This document shows, one piece after another, positions 8,090 to 16,902 of a DNA stretch of 64,000 nucleotides. The DNA lies in contig JAEEZY010000009.1 in the NCBI GenBank assembly GCA_016292015.1, positions 84,423 through 148,422 on the forward strand, read 5' to 3'. The notes beneath the pieces are model-generated. The model worked only from the letters and a program-made list of their open reading frames with translations, ran no database searches and was not told the DNA's origin. The stretch comes from Bacteroidales bacterium. GTDB lineage: Bacteria > Bacteroidota > Bacteroidia > Bacteroidales > P3. The number at the start of each line of letters is the position of its first letter. Within the stretch, counting starts at the first letter, position 1. Made by a program: the position numbers and the translations under genes.

Positions 8090-9973
8090 ATGTATAAGCG
8101 AATCTTGTCCATATTGACGATTCTGACCCTCGCTGTGGCACTTCAGGCTCAGGATGAAGGAGTGACCTGCGGACCCAAGTTCAAAGCGACGGATCAGGCT
8201 TCTTTCGAGAAGGCTAAAAGTCTTTATGAGTCCAAGCGCTATAAAGAGAGCCGTGAGATATTTCATAAACTTTCTACCAAATATCCTTCTGCCCCAGACC
8301 CCTATTTCTACCTCGGAATGATTGCGGTGAAAAAGGATTTCAACGCTGCGGGTATCAGGCGTTATTTTCCCAAGGTGGTGACGCTTTGCCCAAGTTATCC
8401 CAATGCATTGGCGCACTATTATAAATCGATTGTTGATTACACCGACGAGAACTACGATGAGGCGGTGGCGAGTCTCAACCGGTATTTCGATATTACCAAC
8501 CAAAGTCGTTTGGCTGAATATGAGGCCGTATATGAAGAGGCGTCCAATTACCTTTATTGGTCTCAGTTTTTGGCCGAAGCCAACAAGGCCAAGGTGCCGT
8601 TTAGGCCCTTCGTCGTTACAGGGGTTTCAAGCAAGTATAATGAATATCTGCCATATCTCACACCGGACGGGGAGTCCTTCTATTTCCTGCGTCAGGTGTC
8701 CGAAGGTCATTCGGCAACCTTTTACAAGCGGGAACTGGAAACCAAGATATGGCGTCTCTATCGCAGCGATCGTCGCGACACGTCCTACTCTAACGGGATT
8801 GAGCTGTCAGCGCCGTTCAATACATCCGAGAATGAAGGTTCCATGTCTATGACTGCTGACAATCGTGTCATGTACTATTCACGCATGGTTATGAAGAATG
8901 GAAGTCTTAACTGCGACATATTCCGTACAACCTTTGCCAATGGGCGTTGGAGTGGATTTGAGAGTGCTGGTAGTAATGTCAATAGCGATAAGACATGGGA
9001 GTCGCAACCATCGGTCACGGCCGACGGTGAGTACCTATATTTTGCTTCGAACCGAGAGGGCGGAATGGGCGGTACTGACATCTGGCGATGCCATCGCCTG
9101 CCCAACGGAGACTGGAGCCGTGCCGAGAACATGGGACCGTCAATCAACACGCCAGGCAACGAGAAGTGTCCTTTTATCCATGCTGATGGTAAGACACTAT
9201 ATTTTGCCTCGGAAGGATGGCAGGGCTTTGGTGGCTATGATATGTATTTCATAAACGTCAATGACACATATCTTCAGCGACCCACCAATATGGGGCTGCC
9301 TATCAATTCGGAGGCTGATGAGATTTGTTTTGGTGTCACTACCGACGGTCAGAGAGGATACTATGCGAGCAAGCCTCCAGAGGGACTCGCTGGCAACGGA
9401 GGGACAGATGTGTTTATGTTTGACCTTTATCCTTCCGCACAACCGGAACCTATGCGCCTTTGTAAGGTCCGAGTTGTTACGTCGGAGGCCAAGCCTGTTG
9501 CATCAGATGTGTCGGTTTGTCGCAAGGGCGCAAACCGTATGCGCTATGCTTCCGATAAGGCTTCAGGCGAATGTCCGGTCATGCTATCCATGAAGGTTGA
9601 CAACTTCGTGGTGGCCACGGCCAAAGACTGTGTGCCAGCTGTGCGTGTGTTCAAGGCGTCTGCCGTAATGCAGCAGTCGGAAAATCCTGTCTATGAACTC
9701 CAGATACGTCCTCTAAAAAAGGACGGACGATATCCACTTCCAGGCATACAGTTTTCTGCTAAAGACCTCACTGACGCGAGCAAGACTATACTCGATGCTT
9801 ACATAGACTTCCTCCGCGAAAACCCTATGGTACACATACGTATCGAAGGTGTCACGGAAAACATGGTTCGGGCGGTTTACGACTATATGATTGCGCAGAA
9901 GCTCCGCCCCGAGCGTCTTTCCTACAAAGCTGGTGGCTCTGCCGACTTGCAGTTTGTGGTTGTTCAGAAATAG
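8090..9973 (+). CDS. PorE-like TPR/PD40-propeller/OmpA-type envelope protein
   Basis: A 627-aa exported protein. Signal peptide 1-20; TPR-like helices (about 33-130, SLYESKRYKESREIF region); a PD40/WD40-type propeller with repeats such as YLYFASNREGGMGGTDIWR (about 190-425); a small beta domain (about 450-520); and a reduced OmpA-like domain (about 550-627). This order matches PorE of the type IX secretion machinery, which tethers the translocon to peptidoglycan. The OmpA-like end is short and lacks a clear peptidoglycan-binding loop, and the signal has no lipobox. It starts 3 bp after sufD. PorE-like relatives are numerous, so the exact orthology is uncertain. Confidence 0.75.
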   Translation: MYKRILSILTILTLAVALQAQDEGVTCGPKFKATDQASFEKAKSLYESKRYKESREIFHKLSTKYPSAPDPYFYLGMIAVKKDFNAAGIRRYFPKVVTLCPSYPNALAHYYKSIVDYTDENYDEAVASLNRYFDITNQSRLAEYEAVYEEASNYLYWSQFLAEANKAKVPFRPFVVTGVSSKYNEYLPYLTPDGESFYFLRQVSEGHSATFYKRELETKIWRLYRSDRRDTSYSNGIELSAPFNTSENEGSMSMTADNRVMYYSRMVMKNGSLNCDIFRTTFANGRWSGFESAGSNVNSDKTWESQPSVTADGEYLYFASNREGGMGGTDIWRCHRLPNGDWSRAENMGPSINTPGNEKCPFIHADGKTLYFASEGWQGFGGYDMYFINVNDTYLQRPTNMGLPINSEADEICFGVTTDGQRGYYASKPPEGLAGNGGTDVFMFDLYPSAQPEPMRLCKVRVVTSEAKPVASDVSVCRKGANRMRYASDKASGECPVMLSMKVDNFVVATAKDCVPAVRVFKASAVMQQSENPVYELQIRPLKKDGRYPLPGIQFSAKDLTDASKTILDAYIDFLRENPMVHIRIEGVTENMVRAVYDYMIAQKLRPERLSYKAGGSADLQFVVVQK

Positions 9974-10063
9974 TTTAATTTCGGTTCATATAAACACAGT
10001 CGTTCTATCAAACATTCCCGTTCCGCTCGTCACGATTCGATATCTACGCAGCCGCTATGGCGT

Positions 10064-11860
10064 GTGTTTCTCTACCTGAAACACTATCCCAAATATGTTC
10101 TGTTGTGCTTTCTTTTTGATCTTCTCAGTGTCCTCTTCAATTTATCGTCCTTTGTATTTATAGTTCCTTTTGTGGAACTGCTCTTTGGCGGAGCTTCGTC
10201 AGCCACGCCACATCCGTTTGCCTTCAACCAGCACGACCTTAGTGCATGGCTTTCATGGCAGTTGCATCAATGGAGCAATAGTCACGGCCTTTTCTTCTGC
10301 CTTGTTGCCATCGCGTTGGCTTTCCTGCTGTGTTCCTTCTTCTCCAACCTATTCCGTTTTCTTTCCACTTGGTTCGTCAGCCCTGTTCGCAACGGAGTAG
10401 TCGAGCGTCTTCGCAACGACATTTTCCATAAAATCACAATACTTCCTGTTGCGTTCTTCAAGAGAAAGCGCACAGGTGACATTCTTAGCCGTATGTCAAA
10501 CGATATTGCAGATGTTGAGTGGAGTATCGTGAGTTCCATCCAGTCTTTTCTTAAATCACCCATAAACATCATCGTATTTGCGGCAACTTTGCTGTTCATC
10601 AGTCCTGCCCTATTCCTATATTTTCTGTTGGCAGCACCGCTCCTGTTCTTTCTGGTAGGCGTGGTGGGTAAGAGCCTTAAACGCAACTCGCTGAAGGGGC
10701 AGAACAAGCTCGGTTCTCTTTTCTCTTTTCTCGAGGAGAACATCTCTGGCGTGCGTGTTGTCAAGGCCTTCGGTGGAGAACAGCGACAGTCGCTTCGATT
10801 CTCCGAAGCTCTTCGCGACTACACCCGTCGCATGAATCGAGTGGTACGTCTAAAAGAGCTCAGCAGTCCCCTTTCTGAGATTATCGGTACGGTGGCTATG
10901 GCTGCCATACTCATAATCGGAGGCTCCTATGTTATAGGAGGGCGTATGCACGCCTCGGTATTCATACTTTTTGTCGTGGTGTTTGCCCGACTCATCCCAC
11001 CCGTCCAAGCCCTCGTCAGAGCTTACAACAGTATGCTCAAGGGAAACGCCTCTGCGCGACGCATCATGGAGATTCTCTCTGCCGACGAGGTGGTTTTCGA
11101 GGCACCAGATGCCGTGCCCGTAGGCTCATTTAACTGCGAAATTGAATATCGAGATGTTTCGTTCTCATATAACGATACTGGCTCTGCTGTTGTGCTTAAT
11201 CATATAGACCTGGTTGTTCCCAAAGGCAAGGTTGTTGCGCTTGTGGGTCACTCCGGCTCGGGCAAGACCACTTTGGTGGATCTCATTCCCCGTTTCTATG
11301 ACCCCACATCTGGATCAGTCCTAATTGACGGAGTTGACCTCCGTTGTCTCAACATTGACAGCCTCAGAAGCCTTGTTTCAATTGTTACACAAGATTGTGT
11401 CCTTTTCAATGACACTGTCGCCAATAATATTGCTTTTGGGAACGCTGCTGCCAGCGTTGATTCCATACGCCATGCCGCCCGCCTTGCCTGTGCCGACGAG
11501 TTCATAGAGAAACTCCCTGACGGATATGATACTATTGTGGGCGACCGAGGGCAGGCACTCTCTGGAGGGCAACGTCAACGTATCAGCATTGCCAGAGCAC
11601 TACTGAAGGATGCTCCTATACTCATCCTGGATGAAGCCACCGCCGCACTTGACAACGAGTCGGAGCGACAGGTTCAAACCGCACTCCACGCACTCATGCA
11701 GAACCGTACAACCATTGTAATTGCTCACCGACTCTCCACCATACGTAATGCCGACATCATCCATGTCCTCGATCACGGTTGCATCGTTGAATCCGGTAAT
11801 CACGATCAACTCATTGCCATTGGCGGTGCTTATTCAAGGCTCATCTCATCCCAGCTTTGA
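10064..11860 (+). CDS. ABC exporter, MsbA-like (fused membrane and ATPase domains)
   Basis: A 598-aa half-transporter: about six membrane helices (20-320) followed by an ATPase domain with Walker A GHSGSGKTT from residue 395, signature LSGGQRQR at about 499-506 and Walker B ILILDEA. Such proteins flip lipids, lipid A precursors or drugs across the inner membrane as homodimers; in Bacteroidetes this subgroup is usually called an MsbA/lipid exporter. No ATG is in frame between the preceding stop and residue 1, so I use the GTG at 10064; the start is the least certain part. Confidence 0.88.
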   Translation: MFLYLKHYPKYVLLCFLFDLLSVLFNLSSFVFIVPFVELLFGGASSATPHPFAFNQHDLSAWLSWQLHQWSNSHGLFFCLVAIALAFLLCSFFSNLFRFLSTWFVSPVRNGVVERLRNDIFHKITILPVAFFKRKRTGDILSRMSNDIADVEWSIVSSIQSFLKSPINIIVFAATLLFISPALFLYFLLAAPLLFFLVGVVGKSLKRNSLKGQNKLGSLFSFLEENISGVRVVKAFGGEQRQSLRFSEALRDYTRRMNRVVRLKELSSPLSEIIGTVAMAAILIIGGSYVIGGRMHASVFILFVVVFARLIPPVQALVRAYNSMLKGNASARRIMEILSADEVVFEAPDAVPVGSFNCEIEYRDVSFSYNDTGSAVVLNHIDLVVPKGKVVALVGHSGSGKTTLVDLIPRFYDPTSGSVLIDGVDLRCLNIDSLRSLVSIVTQDCVLFNDTVANNIAFGNAAASVDSIRHAARLACADEFIEKLPDGYDTIVGDRGQALSGGQRQRISIARALLKDAPILILDEATAALDNESERQVQTALHALMQNRTTIVIAHRLSTIRNADIIHVLDHGCIVESGNHDQLIAIGGAYSRLISSQL

Positions 11861-11869
11861 ATGACAAAA

Positions 11870-11900
11870 AAAACAGCCACCATTCTGGCGGCTGTTTTAT
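11870..11900. terminator. Bidirectional terminator between ABC exporter and tRNA-Val
   Basis: A 12-bp stem (11870-11881 with 11887-11898, one A-C mismatch) and a 5-nt loop. The minus strand carries the better T-run, so it probably terminates tRNA-Val as well as the plus-strand exporter gene. Confidence 0.8.
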
Positions 11901-11901
11901 G

Positions 11902-11976
11902 TGGAAGTTATCGGATTCGAACCAATGACCCCCTGCTTGTAAGGCAGGTGCTCTGAACCGGCTGAGCTAAACTTCC
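11902..11976 (-). tRNA. tRNA-Val (anticodon TAC)
   Basis: A complete cloverleaf on the minus strand: acceptor GGAAGTT/AACTTCC, anticodon stem CCTGC/GCAGG with loop CTTACAA giving anticodon TAC, and T-arm ATTGG-TTCGAAT-CCGAT. The discriminator base is A and CCA is not encoded. Confidence 0.95.
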
Positions 11977-12009
11977 GTTTCCCGACCTTCTGTCGGTAGA
12001 AATCGTTTG

Positions 12010-12017
12010 CAAAGGTA
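12010..12017 (-). promoter_or_regulatory. -7 box TACCTTTG for tRNA-Val
   Basis: TAnnTTTG element on the minus strand 34 bp upstream of the tRNA. A weak -33 (TTCG) lies 19 bp further upstream. Confidence 0.6.
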
Positions 12018-12118
12018 CAACTATTTTTTTATTCATCGAAACTTTTTTTCCTCTCACCCCAATATGGAGGAATAAAACGCCCACTCTATGCTAATTGGTG
12101 CCCATTGATGGAGTTTTG

Positions 12119-12442
12119 TTAAGCCACTGTTTTAAGCCCCACGATGGAGGCGATCAGTGTTGTGATGAAAAAGATGCGCCAGAAGGTGGCGGGTTCATGG
12201 AAGAAGAATATGCCCACCAGTACCGAACCGACGGCTCCGATGCCTGTCCACACGGGGTATGCGGTGCCGATAGGTATGGTGCGGGTGGCTTTCATGAGAA
12301 GTATCATGCTGAGCACGTAGAAGAATACGAAACCACCGATGCACAACCACCATTCGGAGCCAACAAGCCCTTTTGATCGGCCGAGGCAGAATGCAAAGGC
12401 CACCTCGCACAAACCCGCAAGTATCAATACAATCCAATTCAT
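12119..12442 (-). CDS. SMR family exporter (SugE/Gdx-like)
   Basis: A 107-aa protein with four membrane helices. The membrane glutamate in the first helix (LAGLCEVAF, Glu13) and the GTAYPVWTGIGAVG stretch match the SugE/Gdx branch of small multidrug resistance proteins, which export guanidinium or quaternary ammonium ions as dual-topology dimers driven by protons. The start is set at MNWIVL; a longer in-frame extension to 12520 would run through the promoter box. No guanidine riboswitch was recognisable in the short leader. The single gene is flanked by two tRNA genes. Confidence 0.9.
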   Translation of the reverse strand: MNWIVLILAGLCEVAFAFCLGRSKGLVGSEWWLCIGGFVFFYVLSMILLMKATRTIPIGTAYPVWTGIGAVGSVLVGIFFFHEPATFWRIFFITTLIASIVGLKTVA

Positions 12443-12509
12443 AATCATTTGATTTAATTGAGACAACAAAAGTCCTGAATCTCTGTAACCGCCCCTACGG
12501 CAAGTGGTG

Positions 12510-12517
12510 CAAATGTA
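12510..12517 (-). promoter_or_regulatory. -7 box TACATTTG for the SMR gene
   Basis: TAnnTTTG on the minus strand, 67 bp upstream of the chosen start. A second candidate, TATATTTG, lies just upstream at 12528-12535. Confidence 0.5.
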
Positions 12518-12556
12518 CAACTTTTTCCAAATATAGCATTATCAAAATAATTTTGT

Positions 12557-12564
12557 TATTTTTG
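12557..12564 (+). promoter_or_regulatory. -7 box TATTTTTG for tRNA-Leu
   Basis: TAnnTTTG element 55 bp upstream of tRNA-Leu. No clear -33 was found. Confidence 0.45.
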
Positions 12565-12619
12565 CAACGGATTCTACTGAGAACATGAGATGTGTGTGAC
12601 TCTGTAAAAGTCTGAAAAT

Positions 12620-12701
12620 GCGGATATGGCGTAATTGGTAGCCGCGCTAGACTTAGGATCTAGTGGCGAAAGCCGTAACGGTTCGAGTCCGTTTATCCGC
12701 A
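12620..12701 (+). tRNA. tRNA-Leu (anticodon TAG)
   Basis: Acceptor GCGGATA/TATCCGC, anticodon stem CTAGA/TCTAG with loop CTTAGGA giving TAG, a long class II variable arm, and T-loop TTCGAGT. Discriminator A; CCA is not encoded. Confidence 0.95.
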
Positions 12702-12710
12702 CAAAACGAT

Positions 12711-12747
12711 AAGACAACATCTTTCCGAGGATGTTGTCTTTTTTTCG
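12711..12747. terminator. Terminator after tRNA-Leu
   Basis: A perfect 11-bp stem (12711-12721 with 12730-12740), an 8-nt loop, then a T-run. It ends tRNA-Leu and sits 7 bp beyond the stop of the convergent minus-strand gene, so it may serve both. Confidence 0.88.
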
Positions 12748-12754
12748 TTTTTTT

Positions 12755-13555
12755 CTAAAAATGACGGTATCGCAGTCGGTAGCGGATTCTTTCCTTCAGC
12801 TCTCCGTCGATAAAGATGCGCTCCTCTACTACGCCGCCCCTACGGTTGTATTTGTATTGGTGTGTTTCGGTTTGCAGCCATTCTTTTTGTTCCGCCTCGC
12901 GTGAGCGAACACCTCCGTATGGCGGCCCATATCGCCGCCATCGGACAATCGTGTCCACCAAGCCCCTGCTGTCTCGCACAAGGCGACTGGATGAAATCAG
13001 CAAGCTGTCGGGATCATAATCCATGTGTGTTTCCCCACCATTATATTTCTTGCGTATGCTGAAATAGGGTTTAGGAGTGTATTTGTTTGTATCGTCGATA
13101 ACAAGCCATACTATGGTGTCTCCAACGGTGGAGCGAATGCTGGTGCTTCTTCGCACTCCTTTGCGGCATCTTAATAGTTTGACGAGCTCGGTGAAAGAGC
13201 TGTCGCTATACCATTTGACTTCTATAAGTTCGGTGTTGCCGTTTCGGATTTCAAATGTTGAGTCGGCGAGTGTCTCAAAGTCGCGATGGCTTACAATGCT
13301 TTCCACGTAGGGATTGGCTTTTGCCTTCGGCCACTTGTTGTTGGTGACATTCCCGTCGCGCGATATCTTGAATGTTTGTTTGCGTTTTTGATATTTTTTC
13401 GGTTGTTCATGGTATTCCTGAATCATTACGACCTTGCGGATGCCTTCGCCGAATCTCTCCTGAAAGGAGGGGAGAAGGTATCCGACTTCTTGCGCCACGA
13501 CAACGGGTACGCTTGCTGCCGACAATATCATGAACATCAATACGAGTCTTTTCAT
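12755..13555 (-). CDS. Exported protein of unknown function
   Basis: A 266-aa protein with a signal peptide (MKRLVLMFMILS..., cut near VVAQ, residue 22). The remainder is hydrophilic, rich in Arg/Tyr/Glu, with many short beta strands; the end (QYKYNRRGGVVEERIF, then RIRYRLRYRHF) resembles the strand patterns of YD-type or MORN-like repeat proteins but no family could be assigned. The start is taken at the signal peptide; the frame extends 51 codons further upstream without a plausible export signal. It is convergent with tRNA-Leu. I do not recognise the gene. Confidence 0.7.
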   Translation of the reverse strand: MKRLVLMFMILSAASVPVVVAQEVGYLLPSFQERFGEGIRKVVMIQEYHEQPKKYQKRKQTFKISRDGNVTNNKWPKAKANPYVESIVSHRDFETLADSTFEIRNGNTELIEVKWYSDSSFTELVKLLRCRKGVRRSTSIRSTVGDTIVWLVIDDTNKYTPKPYFSIRKKYNGGETHMDYDPDSLLISSSRLVRDSRGLVDTIVRWRRYGPPYGGVRSREAEQKEWLQTETHQYKYNRRGGVVEERIFIDGELKERIRYRLRYRHF

Positions 13556-13742
13556 CAAAATGAATAACGCTACGGCGTCAAATAAATTGTGGTATAGGAT
13601 GTTGCAGTTTTTTGCCCGAAATGCCCAACAGACTTTTGGGGCCTTGCTCATTCCAATCGCCTCCGCATAGTGTTTGTAAAGATGCCTCGCTATGGGGCAT
13701 CTTTTCACTTATAATATTTTCACTCTCTTCGGCGTTATTGTA

Positions 13743-15017
13743 ATGTATATGCGTAACCGATACATATTTTTTGTTTTGCTGCTAATGCTTGCCTTTAGGG
13801 CCGAGGCTTCCTATCTGTTGATTCCGATGGACGATGTGCAGCGCAACCACCTTAAGGCCTACGGAGTGGCGTACTGGTCGCTTGAGCGCGAGGTCGAGGT
13901 GACGTGGTTGCTCAACTACAGAGGTGGGGCGTTTATGATGAAGTATGCCGACGGGTTGGAGAAGGAATGCCGCTTGCGTGGAGTGTCGTATGAGGTGATA
14001 GCGGACGGACAGTCAGCTGACATACTCTCTTATATCGCCGATCCTGGCGTAAACATGGATGCGGTGCGGCTGCAGAAGGCGCCCAAGATTGCCGTCTATT
14101 CGCCTAAGAACAAATTGCCCTGGGACGATGCGGTGACGTTGGTGCTGACCTATTCGGAGATTCCGTACGATGTGATATACGACGAGGAGGTGATAGCAGG
14201 AGTGCTGCCAAAGTATGACTGGCTTCACCTACACCATGAGGACTTCACCGGCCAGTATGGTAAATTCTGGGGTAACTACCGCTCACAGCAGTGGTATATA
14301 GAGGATGTGAAGATGCAGGAGTCGATGGCGCACAAGCTGGGTTTCGAAAAGGTGTCGCAGCTGAAGCTGGCAGTCAGCCACAAGATACGTGATTTCGTGG
14401 CAGGTGGAGGCTTCCTTTTCGCCATGTGTTCAGCGCCTGACAGTTACGATGTGGCCTTGTCGGCCGAGAATGTGGACATCTGCGACGTGATGTTCGATGG
14501 CGACCCAATGCAACCCGACGCTCAGAATCACCTCGACTACTCGAAGACTTTTGCCTTTAAGGATTTCCGTATAAGCACAAACCCCGCCGAATACGAAATA
14601 TCGACCATCGACATCGACCAGCAGTCGCGTGGAAGGGTGGTGAACGAGAAGACCGACTTTTTTACGCTTTTCGAGTTTTCGGCCAAGTGGGATTGGGTGC
14701 CGACGATGCTGACGCAGAACCATACGAGAATAATACATGGATTCATGGGTCAGACGACAGCTTTCCGCAAGGAGACGGTGAAGACGTCGGCGGTGGTACT
14801 GGCAGAAAACAAAGAGTTGGGTGAGGTGCGCTATCTGCATGGAGACTTCGGCAAGGGAACTTGGACGTTCCTCGGAGGCCACGACCCCGAAGACTACCGC
14901 CACTATGTGGGCGACCCGCCGACCGATTTGTCGCTCTATCCCAACTCGCCTGGATACAGGTTGATACTGAACAATATTCTTTTCCCTGCCGCAAAGAAGG
15001 AAAAGCACAAGACCTGA
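13743..15017 (+). CDS. Exported protein of the family often labelled 'asparagine synthetase B'
   Basis: A 424-aa protein with a signal peptide (about 1-24). The sequence (SYLLIPMDDVQRNHLKAYG, WLLNYRGGAF, then HLHHEDFTGQYG) belongs to a conserved Bacteroidetes family that databases commonly name asparagine synthetase B. I see no ATP-pyrophosphatase (SGGxDS) motif and no N-terminal Cys of a class II amidotransferase. The GGGFLFAMCSA segment with nearby histidines resembles the nucleophile elbow of class I glutamine-amidotransferase-like folds. It is exported, so the label is doubtful; an envelope role is more likely. ATG 13743 or 13749 may be the start. Confidence 0.8.
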   Translation: MYMRNRYIFFVLLLMLAFRAEASYLLIPMDDVQRNHLKAYGVAYWSLEREVEVTWLLNYRGGAFMMKYADGLEKECRLRGVSYEVIADGQSADILSYIADPGVNMDAVRLQKAPKIAVYSPKNKLPWDDAVTLVLTYSEIPYDVIYDEEVIAGVLPKYDWLHLHHEDFTGQYGKFWGNYRSQQWYIEDVKMQESMAHKLGFEKVSQLKLAVSHKIRDFVAGGGFLFAMCSAPDSYDVALSAENVDICDVMFDGDPMQPDAQNHLDYSKTFAFKDFRISTNPAEYEISTIDIDQQSRGRVVNEKTDFFTLFEFSAKWDWVPTMLTQNHTRIIHGFMGQTTAFRKETVKTSAVVLAENKELGEVRYLHGDFGKGTWTFLGGHDPEDYRHYVGDPPTDLSLYPNSPGYRLILNNILFPAAKKEKHKT

Positions 15018-15060
15018 GAGAGGTCGAGAAATGTGAGATTGGTAAAATGAAAATTGAAAA

Positions 15061-16500
15061 TTGAAACGGGTATTGTTCATAATTGCCTTAATGCTTTGTG
15101 AGGGCGTTGTCTGTGCGCAGAGTTGGTCGGTTTACACCGTCCGCTCGTCCGAGATTGTGGGCGACGACATCATGGCTGTGGCTGCCGATGCTAAGGGAGC
15201 GGTGTGGGTAGGCTCGACGTTAGGTCTTTGCCGCCTTTCGGGACGAACGTGGACAGATTATTCGATGTTTAACCAGAAGCTAAAGGATCAGTTTATCAAC
15301 TGTATTGCCATCGATGGACGAGGGGTTCTATGGATAGGGACGGATGACTACGGTGTGTTTGAATTCAACGGCACTCACTGGACAGAGCATCCTAAGGAGA
15401 TGCAGAAATACAATATGGCACTTATCCGCGACATCGCTGTTGACCGCAGTGGAGTGGTATGGATAGGTGTCACACTCAGCGGCTTGGTGCGTATCGAAGG
15501 GAAGGATTGGAAGAAATACACCGCCGGCCAAGGCGGCCTCAAGAGCGACTTCATAATGGACATAGCCATCGACAAGGACAACGCCAAGTGGGTGGCCACT
15601 AACGAAGGAGTGTCGAAGTTTGACGGCACATCGTGGACGTCGTACACTACAGCCAACTCGAAGTTGCCGATAGGCAACGTGCCTGCCATCGCCATCGACC
15701 GCAAGGACGTGAAGTGGATTGGCACCATTGCGGGCCTCTGCCGTTTCGACGGCACGGAATGGCGGATTTTCGACACTAAAAACTCACCACTTCCGGACAA
15801 CCAGATTAATGCGATATGCATAGACGCCAGAGGAGCCATCTGGATGGCAACGCAAAAGGGTGTGGCGGTATTCAACGGCAAGGACAAATGGCAGGTTTAC
15901 AATGCTAAGAATTCCAAGGTGCCCAACGCTGCGGTACGCTGCATGATGATCGACCAGAAAGGCACCAAGTGGTTCGGTACGCAGGGTGGGGGATTGGTGC
16001 GTTTTGAGGGTTACGGAGTGAAGGGACGCGTGGTTGACGACAAAGGCAACCCGAAACCGAATATGACCGTCCGCTGCGGTACACGCACAACCACTACCGA
16101 TGCCGACGGCCTCTACTATTTCGAGCTTCCCGCCGATGCCGCAGGTGAGATAACTCTCGCCACCGACGCCACCGTCGAACCTCCAAACCACTCCTTCAAC
16201 AACCTCAACGGATTCCTTTTTGTGAAAGACTTCACCGTTTCTACGGCACTTGTGGCCAAAGGCAACTCGAACGAGAAGGTGGTGGTGACGCCTTATCTTG
16301 CTGAGGGGTATATCACTATATCGTTGGAGAGTGCGACTGCCGAAGTTGAGTTTGTCAACGCAAAAGGTGAGTCGGTGAGGACGATAGCGAACTACAAGAA
16401 TGGCTCGAAGATTACGATAGCGAAGATGCCGAAGGCCTCATATACCCTATACATCAGAACAGCAAAGGGCGAAAAGTCGCTACAGTTCAACCTGAAATAA
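15061..16500 (+). CDS. Secreted propeller protein with T9SS type A-like tail
   Basis: A 479-aa protein with a signal peptide (1-19, cut after VCA). Residues about 25-325 contain seven or eight repeats of the two-component-regulator propeller type (pattern IAIDxxGxxWIGT..G..xFDG..W), which form a beta-propeller of the kind found in the sensor part of hybrid histidine kinases. A carboxypeptidase-regulatory-like domain (about 326-400) and a C-terminal beta domain similar to T9SS type A sorting signals follow. No kinase is attached, so it is probably a free surface protein. The start is TTG, the only codon that places the signal peptide correctly; it lies 43 bp after the previous stop. Confidence 0.82.
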   Translation: MKRVLFIIALMLCEGVVCAQSWSVYTVRSSEIVGDDIMAVAADAKGAVWVGSTLGLCRLSGRTWTDYSMFNQKLKDQFINCIAIDGRGVLWIGTDDYGVFEFNGTHWTEHPKEMQKYNMALIRDIAVDRSGVVWIGVTLSGLVRIEGKDWKKYTAGQGGLKSDFIMDIAIDKDNAKWVATNEGVSKFDGTSWTSYTTANSKLPIGNVPAIAIDRKDVKWIGTIAGLCRFDGTEWRIFDTKNSPLPDNQINAICIDARGAIWMATQKGVAVFNGKDKWQVYNAKNSKVPNAAVRCMMIDQKGTKWFGTQGGGLVRFEGYGVKGRVVDDKGNPKPNMTVRCGTRTTTTDADGLYYFELPADAAGEITLATDATVEPPNHSFNNLNGFLFVKDFTVSTALVAKGNSNEKVVVTPYLAEGYITISLESATAEVEFVNAKGESVRTIANYKNGSKITIAKMPKASYTLYIRTAKGEKSLQFNLK

Positions 16501-16521
16501 TGTTGTAAGGATTACAAAAGA

Positions 16522-16552
16522 AAAGCGGCCTCGAATGAGGCCGCTTTCTCTT
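16522..16552. terminator. Terminator between convergent genes
   Basis: A 10-bp GC-rich stem (16522-16531 with 16538-16547) with loop CGAATG and a mixed T/C tail. It separates the propeller gene from the small lipoprotein gene on the other strand. Confidence 0.75.
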
Positions 16553-16573
16553 TGTTTGTAATGTCTTGTACAA

Positions 16574-16822
16574 TTATTTGCACTCAACACCCCACTTGCC
16601 AGTTCCAAGGGTTTCGTCGGTTTCAACACTGTTGACATCGCTGCATTTCTTCACCTCTTCTTTAATGTAGGTGGGGAATGATGCCTGGATGTCTTTCAGA
16701 GCGAGATCCTCGTAAACGGTACCTTCATCACCTGCATAGAGAGTGCAGTCACAGGTCTTGTTGCAAGATGTGAAAGCAGCGATCGTAGCGATAGCGGCCA
16801 GGGCTAAGAAAACTTTCTTCAT
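16574..16822 (-). CDS. Small Cys-rich lipoprotein (copy 1)
   Basis: An 82-aa predicted lipoprotein: a lysine start, a hydrophobic stretch and a lipobox ending in TSC (Cys20), then NKTCDCTLY and a later KKCSDVNSV and CK end. The four or five cysteines after the lipid anchor suggest a small disulfide-held or metal-binding fold at the envelope. It is a paralogue of the gene at 16903, with the same SCNKxCxCxxY...KKCSDxN pattern. A 23-nt element precedes both genes. Function unknown. Confidence 0.8.
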   Translation of the reverse strand: MKKVFLALAAIATIAAFTSCNKTCDCTLYAGDEGTVYEDLALKDIQASFPTYIKEEVKKCSDVNSVETDETLGTGKWGVECK

Positions 16823-16845
16823 AGTGTTATTGATTTTTGATTAAT

Positions 16846-16868
16846 GCCTACTCTAAATGGTTTTCGGC
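16846..16868 (-). promoter_or_regulatory. Shared 23-nt leader element (copy 1)
   Basis: The plus-strand text GCCTACTCTAAATGGTTTTC followed by GGC recurs with one change at 17144-17166, each time 23-25 bp before a small lipoprotein start. On the sense strand the GCC and GGC ends could pair. Possibly a regulator- or RNA-binding site in the mRNA leader. Confidence 0.55.
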
Positions 16869-16902
16869 GACCCCAATGAATTGTCTAAATAAAGAGATTT
16901 GA

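Noticed and set aside
12443..12520. Guanidine riboswitch in front of the SugE/Gdx-like gene
   Set aside because: The leader is only about 60 nt and lacks the conserved ykkC or mini-ykkC sequences.
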